Source of the DNA: Rhizobacter sp.
GTDB taxonomy: Bacteria; Pseudomonadota; Gammaproteobacteria; Burkholderiales; Burkholderiaceae_C
Length of the DNA: 49,246 bases
Reading direction: 5' to 3'
Assembly: GCA_023954175.1 (NCBI GenBank)
Contig: JAMLIM010000021.1
Span: 1-49,246 of the forward strand
Positions 39,783 to 49,246 of this stretch are shown here, piece after piece. How positions within the stretch are numbered: the stretch's first letter is position 1; each line of letters opens with the position of its first letter. The notes below the pieces were generated by a model. It saw nothing but the letters and a program-made list of their open reading frames with translations. It had not been told where the DNA came from and searched no databases. The position numbers were made by a program, and so were the translations under genes.

Positions 39783-40502
39783 GTGACCGACCTGACCATC
39801 CCCTCCGGGCGCCGGACAAGAGACGACGGCGCGCAAGCCCGCAGCCTGCAAAAGGGCCAGCAGACGCGCGCGACGATCCTCGATGCCGCGCTCGGGCTTG
39901 CGTCGCACATGGGTCTCGAGGGGCTGTCGATCGGTGCGCTCGCCGAGGTGACGCACATGAGCAAGTCGGGCGTGTTCGCCCACTTCGGCTCGCGCGAGGA
40001 GTTGCAGATCTCCGTCATCCGCGAGTACCACACCCGCTTCGAGGCGGAGGTGTTCCTGCCCGCGCTGCGCCAGGCGCGCGGCCTGCCGCGGCTGCGTGCG
40101 ATGTTCGACGGCTGGGTGCGCCGTGTCACGCTCGAGATCGATTCCGGCTGCATCTACATCAGCGGCGCGGTCGAGTTCGACGACCGGCCGGGCCCGGTGC
40201 GCGATGCGCTGCTCGACATGGTGCAGGCCTGGCAGTCGGCGCTCGAGGTCGCGATCGCGCAGGCGATCGCCGAAGGCCATTTGCGCGACGACACCGACGC
40301 GATGCAGATGCTGTTCGAGATTCACGGCCTGATCCTCGCGCTGCACCACGACGCGCGCTTCCTGCGCCTGCCCGGCGCGGTCGACCGGGCGCGCTGCGGT
40401 TTCGAGCGCGTGATCGGCAACTTCATCGGCAATGTCGTCGGCGGTCCGGCCGCGAGCGCCCCACGTTCCACACCGGCACGCGCCCGCAGTGCGCGTCGCT
40501 GA
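39783..40502 (+). CDS. TetR-family transcriptional regulator
   Basis: 239 residues from a GTG. A TTG six codons earlier (39765) is also possible, and neither has a clear ribosome site. The helix-turn-helix is QTRATILDAALGLASHMGLE followed by IGALAEVTHMSKSGVFAHFG. The ligand domain includes IDSGCIYISGAVEFDDRPGP and resembles TetR proteins that sense fatty acyl-CoA or aromatic acyl-CoA. It is encoded 27 bp upstream of the acyl-CoA dehydrogenase on the same strand, so it probably regulates the whole downstream operon including itself. Confidence 0.88.
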   Translation: MTDLTIPSGRRTRDDGAQARSLQKGQQTRATILDAALGLASHMGLEGLSIGALAEVTHMSKSGVFAHFGSREELQISVIREYHTRFEAEVFLPALRQARGLPRLRAMFDGWVRRVTLEIDSGCIYISGAVEFDDRPGPVRDALLDMVQAWQSALEVAIAQAIAEGHLRDDTDAMQMLFEIHGLILALHHDARFLRLPGAVDRARCGFERVIGNFIGNVVGGPAASAPRSTPARARSARR

Positions 40503-40529
40503 ACCGATCTTTCATCAGGAGCTCATCCC

Positions 40530-42320
<1,791 letters not shown>

Positions 42321-42367
42321 AGTTCACTCCCCCACCCTTCATTTCCCCAACGACAACGGAGACACGC

Positions 42368-42805
42368 ATGAAATCATTCCTCGCCGCGCTGTTGCTTACC
42401 GCCGCGTCCGCCACCGCGTTCGCGCAGGCCTCGCCTGTCGGGCTGTGGAAGACGATCGACGACGAGACCAAGCAGGAGAAGTCGCTCGTTCGCATCACCG
42501 ACAACGGCGGTGTGTTCACCGGCAAGATCGAGAAGCTCGCCAACCCGGACAAGCAGGACGCCAAGTGCGACAAGTGCACCGACGCGCGCAAGGACCAGAA
42601 GATCCTCGGTATGACGATCATCGAGGGTGTGAAGAAGGCCGCCGGCGAGGACTACTGGGACGGCGGCACGATCCTCGACCCGAACAAGGGCGAGACCTAC
42701 AAGGTGCGCATGACGCTCATCGACGGCGGCAAGAAGCTCGAGGTCAGAGGCTACGTCGGCATGCCGCTGCTCGGCCGCACCCAAACCTGGATCCGCGTGG
42801 AATGA
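42368..42805 (+). CDS. Exported DUF2147 protein
   Basis: 145 residues with a signal peptide (MKSFLAALLLTAASATAFAQ). The rest matches DUF2147: SPVGLWKTIDDETKQEKSLV, IEKLANPDKQDAKCDKCTD and GGTILDPNKGETYKVRMTLI with a final LEVRGYVGMPLLGRTQTW. The fold is a small lipocalin-like beta-barrel. The Cys-x-x-Cys in the first half could form a disulfide. Members often lie in fatty-acid or envelope-lipid loci; the function is not established. It is sandwiched between two beta-oxidation genes, 47 bp after the dehydrogenase. Confidence 0.85.
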   Translation: MKSFLAALLLTAASATAFAQASPVGLWKTIDDETKQEKSLVRITDNGGVFTGKIEKLANPDKQDAKCDKCTDARKDQKILGMTIIEGVKKAAGEDYWDGGTILDPNKGETYKVRMTLIDGGKKLEVRGYVGMPLLGRTQTWIRVE

Positions 42806-42839
42806 CGCGCGCTCCGCAACTCTCTCGGAAGGTCAGGCA

Positions 42840-45242
42840 ATGAATCGATTCCAGGTCCGCAAGGTCGCCGTGCTCGGCGCTGGTGTGATGGGCGCGCAGA
42901 TCGCGGCGCACCTCGTGAACGTGAAGGTTCCCGTGGTGCTGTTCGATCTGCCCGCCAAGGAAGGCGCCAAGAACGGCATCGTGACGAAGGCCGTCGAGGG
43001 GCTCAAGAAGCTCCGGCCCGCGCCGCTCGGCATCCCCGAGGACGCGGCGCTGATCCAGGCTGCAAACTACGAGGAGCACCTGGCGCTGCTCGGCGAATGC
43101 GACCTCGTGATCGAGGCGATCGCCGAGCGCATGGACTGGAAGCTCGACCTCTACCGCAAGGTCGCGCCGCACATCGCAGCGCACGCAATCGTCGCGAGCA
43201 ACACGTCGGGCCTGTCGATCACGAAGCTCGCGGAGGCGGTGCCCGAGGCGATCCGGCCGCGCTTTTGCGGCATCCACTTCTTCAACCCGCCGCGCTACAT
43301 GGCGCTGGTCGAGCTGATCGCGACGCCCGCGACCGACCCGCAGGTGCTCGACCAGCTCGAGGCCTTTGTCACGAGCAGCGTCGGCAAGAGCGTGGTGCGC
43401 GCCAAGGACACGCCCAACTTCATCGCCAACCGCGTCGGCATCGCCGGCATGCTGGCGACGATGAAGGAGGCCGAGACCTTCGGCCTCGCCTACGACGTGG
43501 TCGACGACCTGACCGGCAAGAAGCTCGGCCGCGCCAGCAGCGGCACCTTCCGCACCGCCGACGTCGTGGGCCTCGACACGATGGCGCACGTCATCAAGAC
43601 GCTGCAGGACACGCTGTCGGCCGAGACCGATCCGTTCTACGCGAGCTTCGGCACGCCGGCGGCGCTTGCCGCGCTGATCGAGAAGGGCGCGCTCGGCCAG
43701 AAGAGCGGCGCGGGCTTCTTCAAGAAGGTCGGCAAGGACATCCTGCGCCTCGATCCGGCGAAGGGTGAGTACGTGCCCGCCGGCGGCAAGGCCGACGAGA
43801 TCGTCGCCCGCATGCTCAAGAAGCCGCCCGCCGAACGCCTGAAGCTGCTGCGCGAATCGACGAATCCGCAGGCGCAGTTCCTGTGGGCGATCCTGCGCGA
43901 CAGCTTTCACTACGCGGCAGTGCATCTGGCCGACATCGCCGAGACGGCGCGCGACATCGACTTCGCGATGCGCTGGGGTTTCGGCACGAGCCAGGGCCCG
44001 TTCGAGCTCTGGCAGCAGGCCGGCTGGAAGCAGGTCGCCGAATGGGTGAAGGCGGACATCGACGCCGGCAAGGCGCTCTCGAAGGCGCCACTGCCGGCCT
44101 GGGTCTTCGACGGCCCGGTTGCCGCGAAAGAGGGCGTTCACACGCCCGAAGGCTCGTGGAGCGCAAGTGCCGGCAAATACCTGCCGTTGCGCGATCTGCC
44201 CGTGTATGCGCGCCAGCATTTCCGCGAGAACGTGCTCGGTGCCGGCGCCGCCGCGCCGCTCGCGAGCGGCACCGAACTCTTCAAGAACGAGGAAGTGCGC
44301 GCCTGGACGCTCGACGGCGAGGTGGTGATCGCAAGCATCACCGCCAAGCTGCACCTGATCAGCCCGACCGTGGCCGAAGGCCTGCAGGCGGCGCTCGAGA
44401 TCGCCGAGCGCGACCACAAGGCGCTCGTGATCTGGTCGCCCGACGATGTGTTCTCGGCCGGCGCGAACCTCGAGGCGCTGATGCCGGTCTTCATGAAGTC
44501 CGGCGCCAAGGGCATCGCGCCCGAGCTGAAGAAGTTCCAGGACTTCATGCTGCGCCTGCGCTATGCGCAGGTGCCGGTGGTTGCCGCCGTGCGCGGCATC
44601 GCGCTCGGCGGCGGCTGCGAGCTGGCGGTGTATTCGGCCAGGCGTGTCGCGGCGATGGAGAGCTACATGGGTCTGGTCGAGGTCGGCGTCGGCCTCGTGC
44701 CGGGCGCGGGCGGCCTGACCTACATCGCGCGCCGCGCAGCAGAGATGGCGGCCGCCGGCAATGCCAACGCCGACATCCAGAAGTTCCTGATCGACGGCTT
44801 CACGAGCGCGGCGATGGCCAAGGTCGGCACGAGCGCGATCGAGTCGAGGAAGCTCGGCTACCTGCTCTGGAGCGACGTGATCGTGCCGCACAAGGACGAG
44901 CTGCTCTACGTGGCGATCCAGCAGGCGCGTGCGATGGCCGACAGCGGCTGGCGAGCACCGGCGAGGAAGCCCTTCCCGGTCGCCGGCCGCAACGCGATCG
45001 CGACGATCAAGGCACAGCTCGCGAACATGCGCGACGGCGGCTTCGTCAGCGCGCACGACTTCCACATCGCTGCGCTGATCGCCGACGTCGTCTGCGGCGG
45101 CGATGTCGATGCCGGCTCGCTCGTGACCGAGGAATACCTGATGGCACTCGAGCGCAAGCACTTCTGCGCGCTGCTCGAACACCCGAAGTCGCAGGAACGC
45201 ATCATGGGCATGCTCTCCACCGGCAAGCCAGTTCGGAATTGA
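42840..45242 (+). CDS. FadB-like 3-hydroxyacyl-CoA dehydrogenase/enoyl-CoA hydratase
   Basis: 800 residues. The order is dehydrogenase first, hydratase last, unlike E. coli FadB, and like FadN-type enzymes. The NAD-binding motif VLGAGVMGAQIAAHLV is at residue 10. Catalytic HFFNP is intact in GIHFFNPPRYMALVELIAT and followed by IANRVGIAGM. The C-terminal crotonase part has ALGGGCELAVYSARR and EVGVGLVPGAGGLTYIARRA, with oxyanion-hole glycine and the acidic Glu residues. The protein performs the hydration and second oxidation steps of beta-oxidation. AAGGTC lies before the ATG. It precedes the thiolase by 173 bp. Confidence 0.95.
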   Translation: MNRFQVRKVAVLGAGVMGAQIAAHLVNVKVPVVLFDLPAKEGAKNGIVTKAVEGLKKLRPAPLGIPEDAALIQAANYEEHLALLGECDLVIEAIAERMDWKLDLYRKVAPHIAAHAIVASNTSGLSITKLAEAVPEAIRPRFCGIHFFNPPRYMALVELIATPATDPQVLDQLEAFVTSSVGKSVVRAKDTPNFIANRVGIAGMLATMKEAETFGLAYDVVDDLTGKKLGRASSGTFRTADVVGLDTMAHVIKTLQDTLSAETDPFYASFGTPAALAALIEKGALGQKSGAGFFKKVGKDILRLDPAKGEYVPAGGKADEIVARMLKKPPAERLKLLRESTNPQAQFLWAILRDSFHYAAVHLADIAETARDIDFAMRWGFGTSQGPFELWQQAGWKQVAEWVKADIDAGKALSKAPLPAWVFDGPVAAKEGVHTPEGSWSASAGKYLPLRDLPVYARQHFRENVLGAGAAAPLASGTELFKNEEVRAWTLDGEVVIASITAKLHLISPTVAEGLQAALEIAERDHKALVIWSPDDVFSAGANLEALMPVFMKSGAKGIAPELKKFQDFMLRLRYAQVPVVAAVRGIALGGGCELAVYSARRVAAMESYMGLVEVGVGLVPGAGGLTYIARRAAEMAAAGNANADIQKFLIDGFTSAAMAKVGTSAIESRKLGYLLWSDVIVPHKDELLYVAIQQARAMADSGWRAPARKPFPVAGRNAIATIKAQLANMRDGGFVSAHDFHIAALIADVVCGGDVDAGSLVTEEYLMALERKHFCALLEHPKSQERIMGMLSTGKPVRN

Positions 45243-45415
45243 TGAAGCTACTGCGCGAACGCCATGCGTCATTGGGCGGTGCTCGGAATCCTCACGTACA
45301 GGGGGTACGTTGCGGTTCCTGCGCTCCGTCCGCCTAGCCTGGCGTCCGCTCGCTACGCTTCCTCAACACCGAACTCATCGCCTCTTTGAACGTTGATCAT
45401 TTCGAAGGATCGCCA
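45243..45415. repeat. Intergenic hairpin-bearing sequence, possible dispersed repeat
   Basis: It contains ACGTAC (45294-45299) and GTACGT (45305-45310), a perfect 6-bp stem with a 5-nt loop. Around it GGAATCC and GGTTCC extend the symmetry imperfectly. From memory, similar GGTTCCTGCGCTCCGTCC-type blocks occur between genes in several Burkholderiales genomes, so this may be a dispersed intergenic element. I cannot check copy number here. Confidence 0.4.
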
Positions 45416-46615
<1,200 letters not shown>

Positions 46616-46617
46616 GC

Positions 46618-47379
46618 ATGAGCATCAAGACTGCCGTGCTGAACGGCGTTGCAACGATCGAGATCGCGCGGCCGGAAAAGAAGAACGCGCTGACGATGGC
46701 GATGTACGGCGCGATGGCCGAGGCGCTGAACGCGGCGATGGCCGATGCCGCCGTGCGCGCGGTGCTGATCACCGGCCAGCCCGGCATCTTCACGGCGGGC
46801 AACGACATCGAGGACTTCATGCAGCGCCGCGGCGAGATCGCCGAGTCGCCGGCGTTCGTCTTCATGCGCGCGCTGCTCGCTTGCGACAAGCCCGTCGTCG
46901 CGGCCGTCACCGGCGCGGCGATCGGCATCGGCACGACGCTGCTGCTGCACTGCGACTTCGTCTACGTGTCGGACGAGGCGCGCCTGGCGATGCCCTTCGT
47001 CAGCCTCGGCCTGGTGCCCGAGTTCGGCTCCAGCGTCGTCGTGCCGCAACTGATGGGCAACGTGCGCGCCGCCGAGAAGCTGCTGCTCGGCGACCCGTTC
47101 ACCGCCGCCGAAGCGGTCGAGTTCGGCATCGCGAATGCGGTGCTGCCGGCCGGCGAGGTCGTGAACCACGCGCGGCGCATCGCGGAGCGCTTCAACGCGC
47201 TGCCGCCGGGTGCCGTGCAGGAAAGCAAGCGGCTGCTGCGCCGGACGCGTACGCCGGCGGTGCTGGAGGCGATCGCGATCGAGGGCGAGCAGTTCGCGAA
47301 CCGGCTGCGCAGCCCCGAGGCGCAGGAGGCCTTCATGGCCTTCTTCCAGAAGCGCAAGCCGGATTTCTCGAAGTTCTGA
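46618..47379 (+). CDS. Enoyl-CoA hydratase/isomerase family protein
   Basis: 253 residues with the crotonase fold: EIARPEKKNALTMAMYGAM, the CoA/oxyanion segment GQPGIFTAGNDIEDFM and AVTGAAIGIGTTLLLHCDFV. The SLGLVPEFGSSVVVPQLMG segment carries a single Glu in the second catalytic position (PEFGSS), as in many isomerase-type members, so it may isomerise rather than hydrate. Starts two bases after the thiolase stop with GAAAGAG upstream. A redundant activity beside the FadB-like enzyme suggests a role for unusual or unsaturated substrates. Confidence 0.92.
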   Translation: MSIKTAVLNGVATIEIARPEKKNALTMAMYGAMAEALNAAMADAAVRAVLITGQPGIFTAGNDIEDFMQRRGEIAESPAFVFMRALLACDKPVVAAVTGAAIGIGTTLLLHCDFVYVSDEARLAMPFVSLGLVPEFGSSVVVPQLMGNVRAAEKLLLGDPFTAAEAVEFGIANAVLPAGEVVNHARRIAERFNALPPGAVQESKRLLRRTRTPAVLEAIAIEGEQFANRLRSPEAQEAFMAFFQKRKPDFSKF

Positions 47380-47396
47380 GCGACGCGCAGCTTCGC

Positions 47397-48140
47397 ATGT
47401 CCCTGGCGCTCAAGCTCGCCCTCGCGCCGGTGCTGATCGCGCAGGCCGTCGCGACTCGCCGGCGCGCGCCCGTCCTGCCCGAGGCGGCGGGCGACCGCGA
47501 AGGCCTGCTGGGCGCCGGCAGCGACCCCTTGCACCTGCTGATCGCCGGTGATTCATCCGCTGCGGGCGTCGGCGTTGCGCACCAGGACCAGGCGTTTGTC
47601 GGCCACCTGAGCCGCGCGCTGCAGCGCCGCCTCGACCGGCCGATCCGCTGGAGCCTGCAGGCGCGATCGGGCCTGACGACGCGGCAGGTGCACGCGATGC
47701 TGCGCGAGACGTGGGGCGACAAGACGCTGCCCGCGGCGCAGCTCGCGGTCGTGCTCACCGGCGTCAACGACGTCATCGACCAGATCGGTGTGCGCCGCGC
47801 AATGGCCGAGCGCGTTGCGCTCGCGGATTGGCTGATCGGCGAACGCGGCGTCGAGCACATCGTCTTCGCGCCGCTGCCGCCGGTGCACCGGTTCCCGCTG
47901 TTGCCGCGGCCGTTGCGCGACGTCATGGGCCGCGATGCGCGCCGACACGACGAGGCGATCGCGCGCTGGGCGGCGACGCGGCGCGACGTGTCGCACACGC
48001 CGATCGAGTTCGACCTTTCCACCGACGCCATGGCAAGCGACGGATTTCATCCCGGCGAGCCGGTGTACCGGGCCTGCGGGGAAGCGCTCGCAGCGCACAT
48101 CGCCGGGCTCGCCCGGTTCAAACTGGAGACACACGTATGA
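47397..48140 (+). CDS. SGNH/GDSL-family hydrolase
   Basis: 247 residues. The catalytic Ser motif is LIAGDSSAAGVG near residue 48, block III is VVLTGVNDVIDQ and the Asp-x-x-His pair is in SDGFHPGEPVYRACG. The N-terminus is hydrophobic (LALKLALAPVLIAQAVATR), so the enzyme may be membrane-anchored or exported without a cleavage site. It starts 17 bp after the hydratase and ends with a stop that overlaps a short downstream frame. An esterase or thioesterase function linked to the acyl-CoA pathway is inference. Confidence 0.85.
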   Translation: MSLALKLALAPVLIAQAVATRRRAPVLPEAAGDREGLLGAGSDPLHLLIAGDSSAAGVGVAHQDQAFVGHLSRALQRRLDRPIRWSLQARSGLTTRQVHAMLRETWGDKTLPAAQLAVVLTGVNDVIDQIGVRRAMAERVALADWLIGERGVEHIVFAPLPPVHRFPLLPRPLRDVMGRDARRHDEAIARWAATRRDVSHTPIEFDLSTDAMASDGFHPGEPVYRACGEALAAHIAGLARFKLETHV

Positions 48141-48253
48141 GACACCCCATGTCAACCCACTCACCGCGGGCCGAGCGCCGGGCCGCTCCCAAGCCGGCCC
48201 GCATCCCCCCGGGGGATCGGCCGATGTATACGTCGGACGAGGGGCTGTCATGA
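48137..48253 (+). other. 38-codon open frame spanning a repeat, coupled to both neighbours
   Basis: The ATG overlaps the hydrolase stop (ATGA) and the TGA overlaps the SDR start (ATGA again). GGAG lies seven bases before it. The predicted peptide is Arg/Pro-rich with no recognisable fold, and its middle is the intergenic repeat copy B. It is more likely a coincidental frame in a repeat, or a translational relay, than a functional protein. Confidence 0.3.
48176..48249. repeat. Short intergenic repeat, copy B
   Basis: It begins with CGCCGGGCCGCTCCCAAGC (48176-48194), 18 of 19 identical to copy A at 17476-17494. The rest is CGGCCCGC then CCCCCCGGGGG and TATACGTCGG. It fills the space immediately before the SDR start codon, as copy A does before the nitroreductase. 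Confidence 0.5.
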
Positions 48254-49083
48254 GCAAACTCAACGGCAAGACCCTCTTCATCACCGGCGCATCGCGCGGC
48301 ATCGGCCTTGCGATCGCCAAGCGCGCCGCGGCCGACGGCGCCAACATCGTCATCGCGGCGAAGACGGCGGAGACGAACCCCAAGCTGCCCGGCACGATCT
48401 ACAGCGCGGCCGAGGAGATCGAGGCCGCGGGCGGCAAGGCGCTGCCGCTGCAATGCGACATCCGCGACGAGGCGAGCGTACTGACGGCGGTGGAGGCGGC
48501 GGTGACGCGCTTCGGCGGCATCGACATCCTCGTCAACAACGCGAGCGCGATCAGCCTGACGCCGACACCGGCGACGCCGATGAAGCGCTTCGACCTGATG
48601 TTCGGCGTCAACGTGCGCGGCACCTACCTCTGCACGCAGGCCTGCCTCGCCGAACTGACGAAGAGTGCGAAGGCCGGGCGCAACCCGCACGTGCTCAACA
48701 TGAGCCCGCCGCTGTCGATGAAGGAACACTGGTTCAAGGGCCACGTCGCCTACACGATGGCCAAGTACGGCATGAGCCAATGCACACTCGGCCACGCGGG
48801 CGAGTTCCGGCCGCTCGGCATCGCCGTCAACTCGCTCTGGCCGCGCACCGCGATCGCGACCGCTGCGCTGCAGATGATCCCGGGCGTCGATCTGAACATG
48901 TGCCGCAAGCCCGAGATCCTGGCCGATGCGGCGTACTTCATTCTCACCAGCGACGCGAAGACCACGAGCGGCAACTTCTTCATCGACGACGTGCTGCTCG
49001 CGCAGCACGGCGTGACCGACCTGGAGAAGTACTCGGTCAAGCCGGGGACGAAGAACTTCATCCCCGACTTCTTCGTCGACTGA
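48250..49083 (+). CDS. Short-chain dehydrogenase/reductase, HSDL2-like
   Basis: 277 residues. It has the Rossmann motif TGASRGIGLAIAKRAA at residue 13, NNASAIS, and the catalytic Tyr-Lys in VAYTMAKYGMS with the Ser in NMSPPLSM. The C-terminal GTKNFIPDFFVD and the DVLLAQHGVTDLEKY segment match the SDR domain of HSDL2-like proteins, which are linked to fatty-acid metabolism in eukaryotes and bacteria. The SCP2 domain of animal HSDL2 is absent. It is the last complete gene of the beta-oxidation operon in this window. Confidence 0.9.
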   Translation: MSKLNGKTLFITGASRGIGLAIAKRAAADGANIVIAAKTAETNPKLPGTIYSAAEEIEAAGGKALPLQCDIRDEASVLTAVEAAVTRFGGIDILVNNASAISLTPTPATPMKRFDLMFGVNVRGTYLCTQACLAELTKSAKAGRNPHVLNMSPPLSMKEHWFKGHVAYTMAKYGMSQCTLGHAGEFRPLGIAVNSLWPRTAIATAALQMIPGVDLNMCRKPEILADAAYFILTSDAKTTSGNFFIDDVLLAQHGVTDLEKYSVKPGTKNFIPDFFVD

Positions 49084-49246
49084 GAAGGCGCGGCGACGCG
49101 CGCTCGAGGCCGGCCTTCGCTGCGCACCGCCACGCCTGCTCGCTGAATGCGGGCGCGCGGGTGTTCGTTTCGGCTTGACGACGGCGGCGAGGTCGTGCTT
49201 CGCGAACGCGGCGACATGCGCTGCAGCACTGCCTCGGCGCCCGAGC
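49084..49246. other. Window end, non-coding
   Basis: 163 bp after the SDR stop. I see no gene or start of one. It may contain the end of the operon. Confidence 0.4.

Noticed and set aside
42744-45272. 842-codon leftward frame opposite the FadB-like gene
   Set aside because: Antisense composition; the forward frame carries all the catalytic motifs.

Overview
The window is very GC-rich (by eye close to 70%) and densely coded. Short intergenic gaps, frequent ATGA/GTGA stop-start overlaps and the gene families present suggest a betaproteobacterium of the order Burkholderiales, perhaps near the Rubrivivax/Methylibium/Leptothrix group. That placement is inference from gene content and style; there is no rRNA or tRNA in the window to anchor it. 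I see no prophage, insertion sequence, integrase or CRISPR array.

Layout. (1) 1-2000 (+): the tail of a sensor histidine kinase overlapping a FixJ-type response regulator, then a secreted GlcG/HbpS-type protein overlapping a secreted ankyrin-repeat protein. (2) 2457-4324 (-): a compact operon of an ArsI-type C-As lyase, a SigZ-like ECF sigma factor and a stand-alone MBL protein with flavodiiron-type metal ligands. (3) 4480-9607 (+): a MarC membrane protein, then a BCCT transporter, a cNMP-CBS-DUF294 nucleotidyltransferase-like protein and a DEDDh exonuclease, likely one module. (4) 9796-10344 (-): a hemerythrin-domain protein. (5) 10733-19115: a divergent catabolic locus. Leftward run a GntR/FCD regulator, a three-part TRAP transporter, YciI-like and OsmC proteins and an exported MBL hydrolase. 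Rightward run an intradiol ring-cleavage dioxygenase, a RutE-type nitroreductase and a 3-hydroxyacyl-CoA dehydrogenase-like protein. The two arms appear to share one palindromic -35 element. (6) 19192-21517: an NTF2-like protein, a methyltransferase, an ETHE1-like persulfide dioxygenase and a small conserved-looking protein. (7) 21591-30753 (-): recC-recB-recD, overlapping by 4 bp at each junction. (8) 30947-39548: a dienelactone-hydrolase-like exported protein lacking the usual catalytic residues, a UvrD/Rep-family helicase, small proteins, an HNH endonuclease, outer-membrane phospholipase A, a second outer-membrane barrel and a ketopantoate-reductase-family enzyme. (9) 39783-49083 (+): a fatty-acid or acyl-CoA beta-oxidation operon: TetR regulator, acyl-CoA dehydrogenase, DUF2147 protein, FadB-like bifunctional enzyme, thiolase, enoyl-CoA hydratase, SGNH hydrolase and an HSDL2-like SDR.

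How the genes work together. The TRAP system probably imports an organic acid or aromatic acid that is processed by the divergent ring-cleavage arm under GntR control. The TetR gene heads the beta-oxidation set and probably represses it until an acyl-CoA is present. RecBCD gives the main double-strand-break repair nuclease. Most functions are familiar. The parts most worth a second look are the arsI-sigma-diiron MBL operon, the shared -35 divergent promoter with its incomplete aromatic pathway, the BCCT-DUF294-exonuclease module, the degenerate dienelactone-hydrolase fold, and two copies of a short intergenic repeat placed directly in front of start codons.
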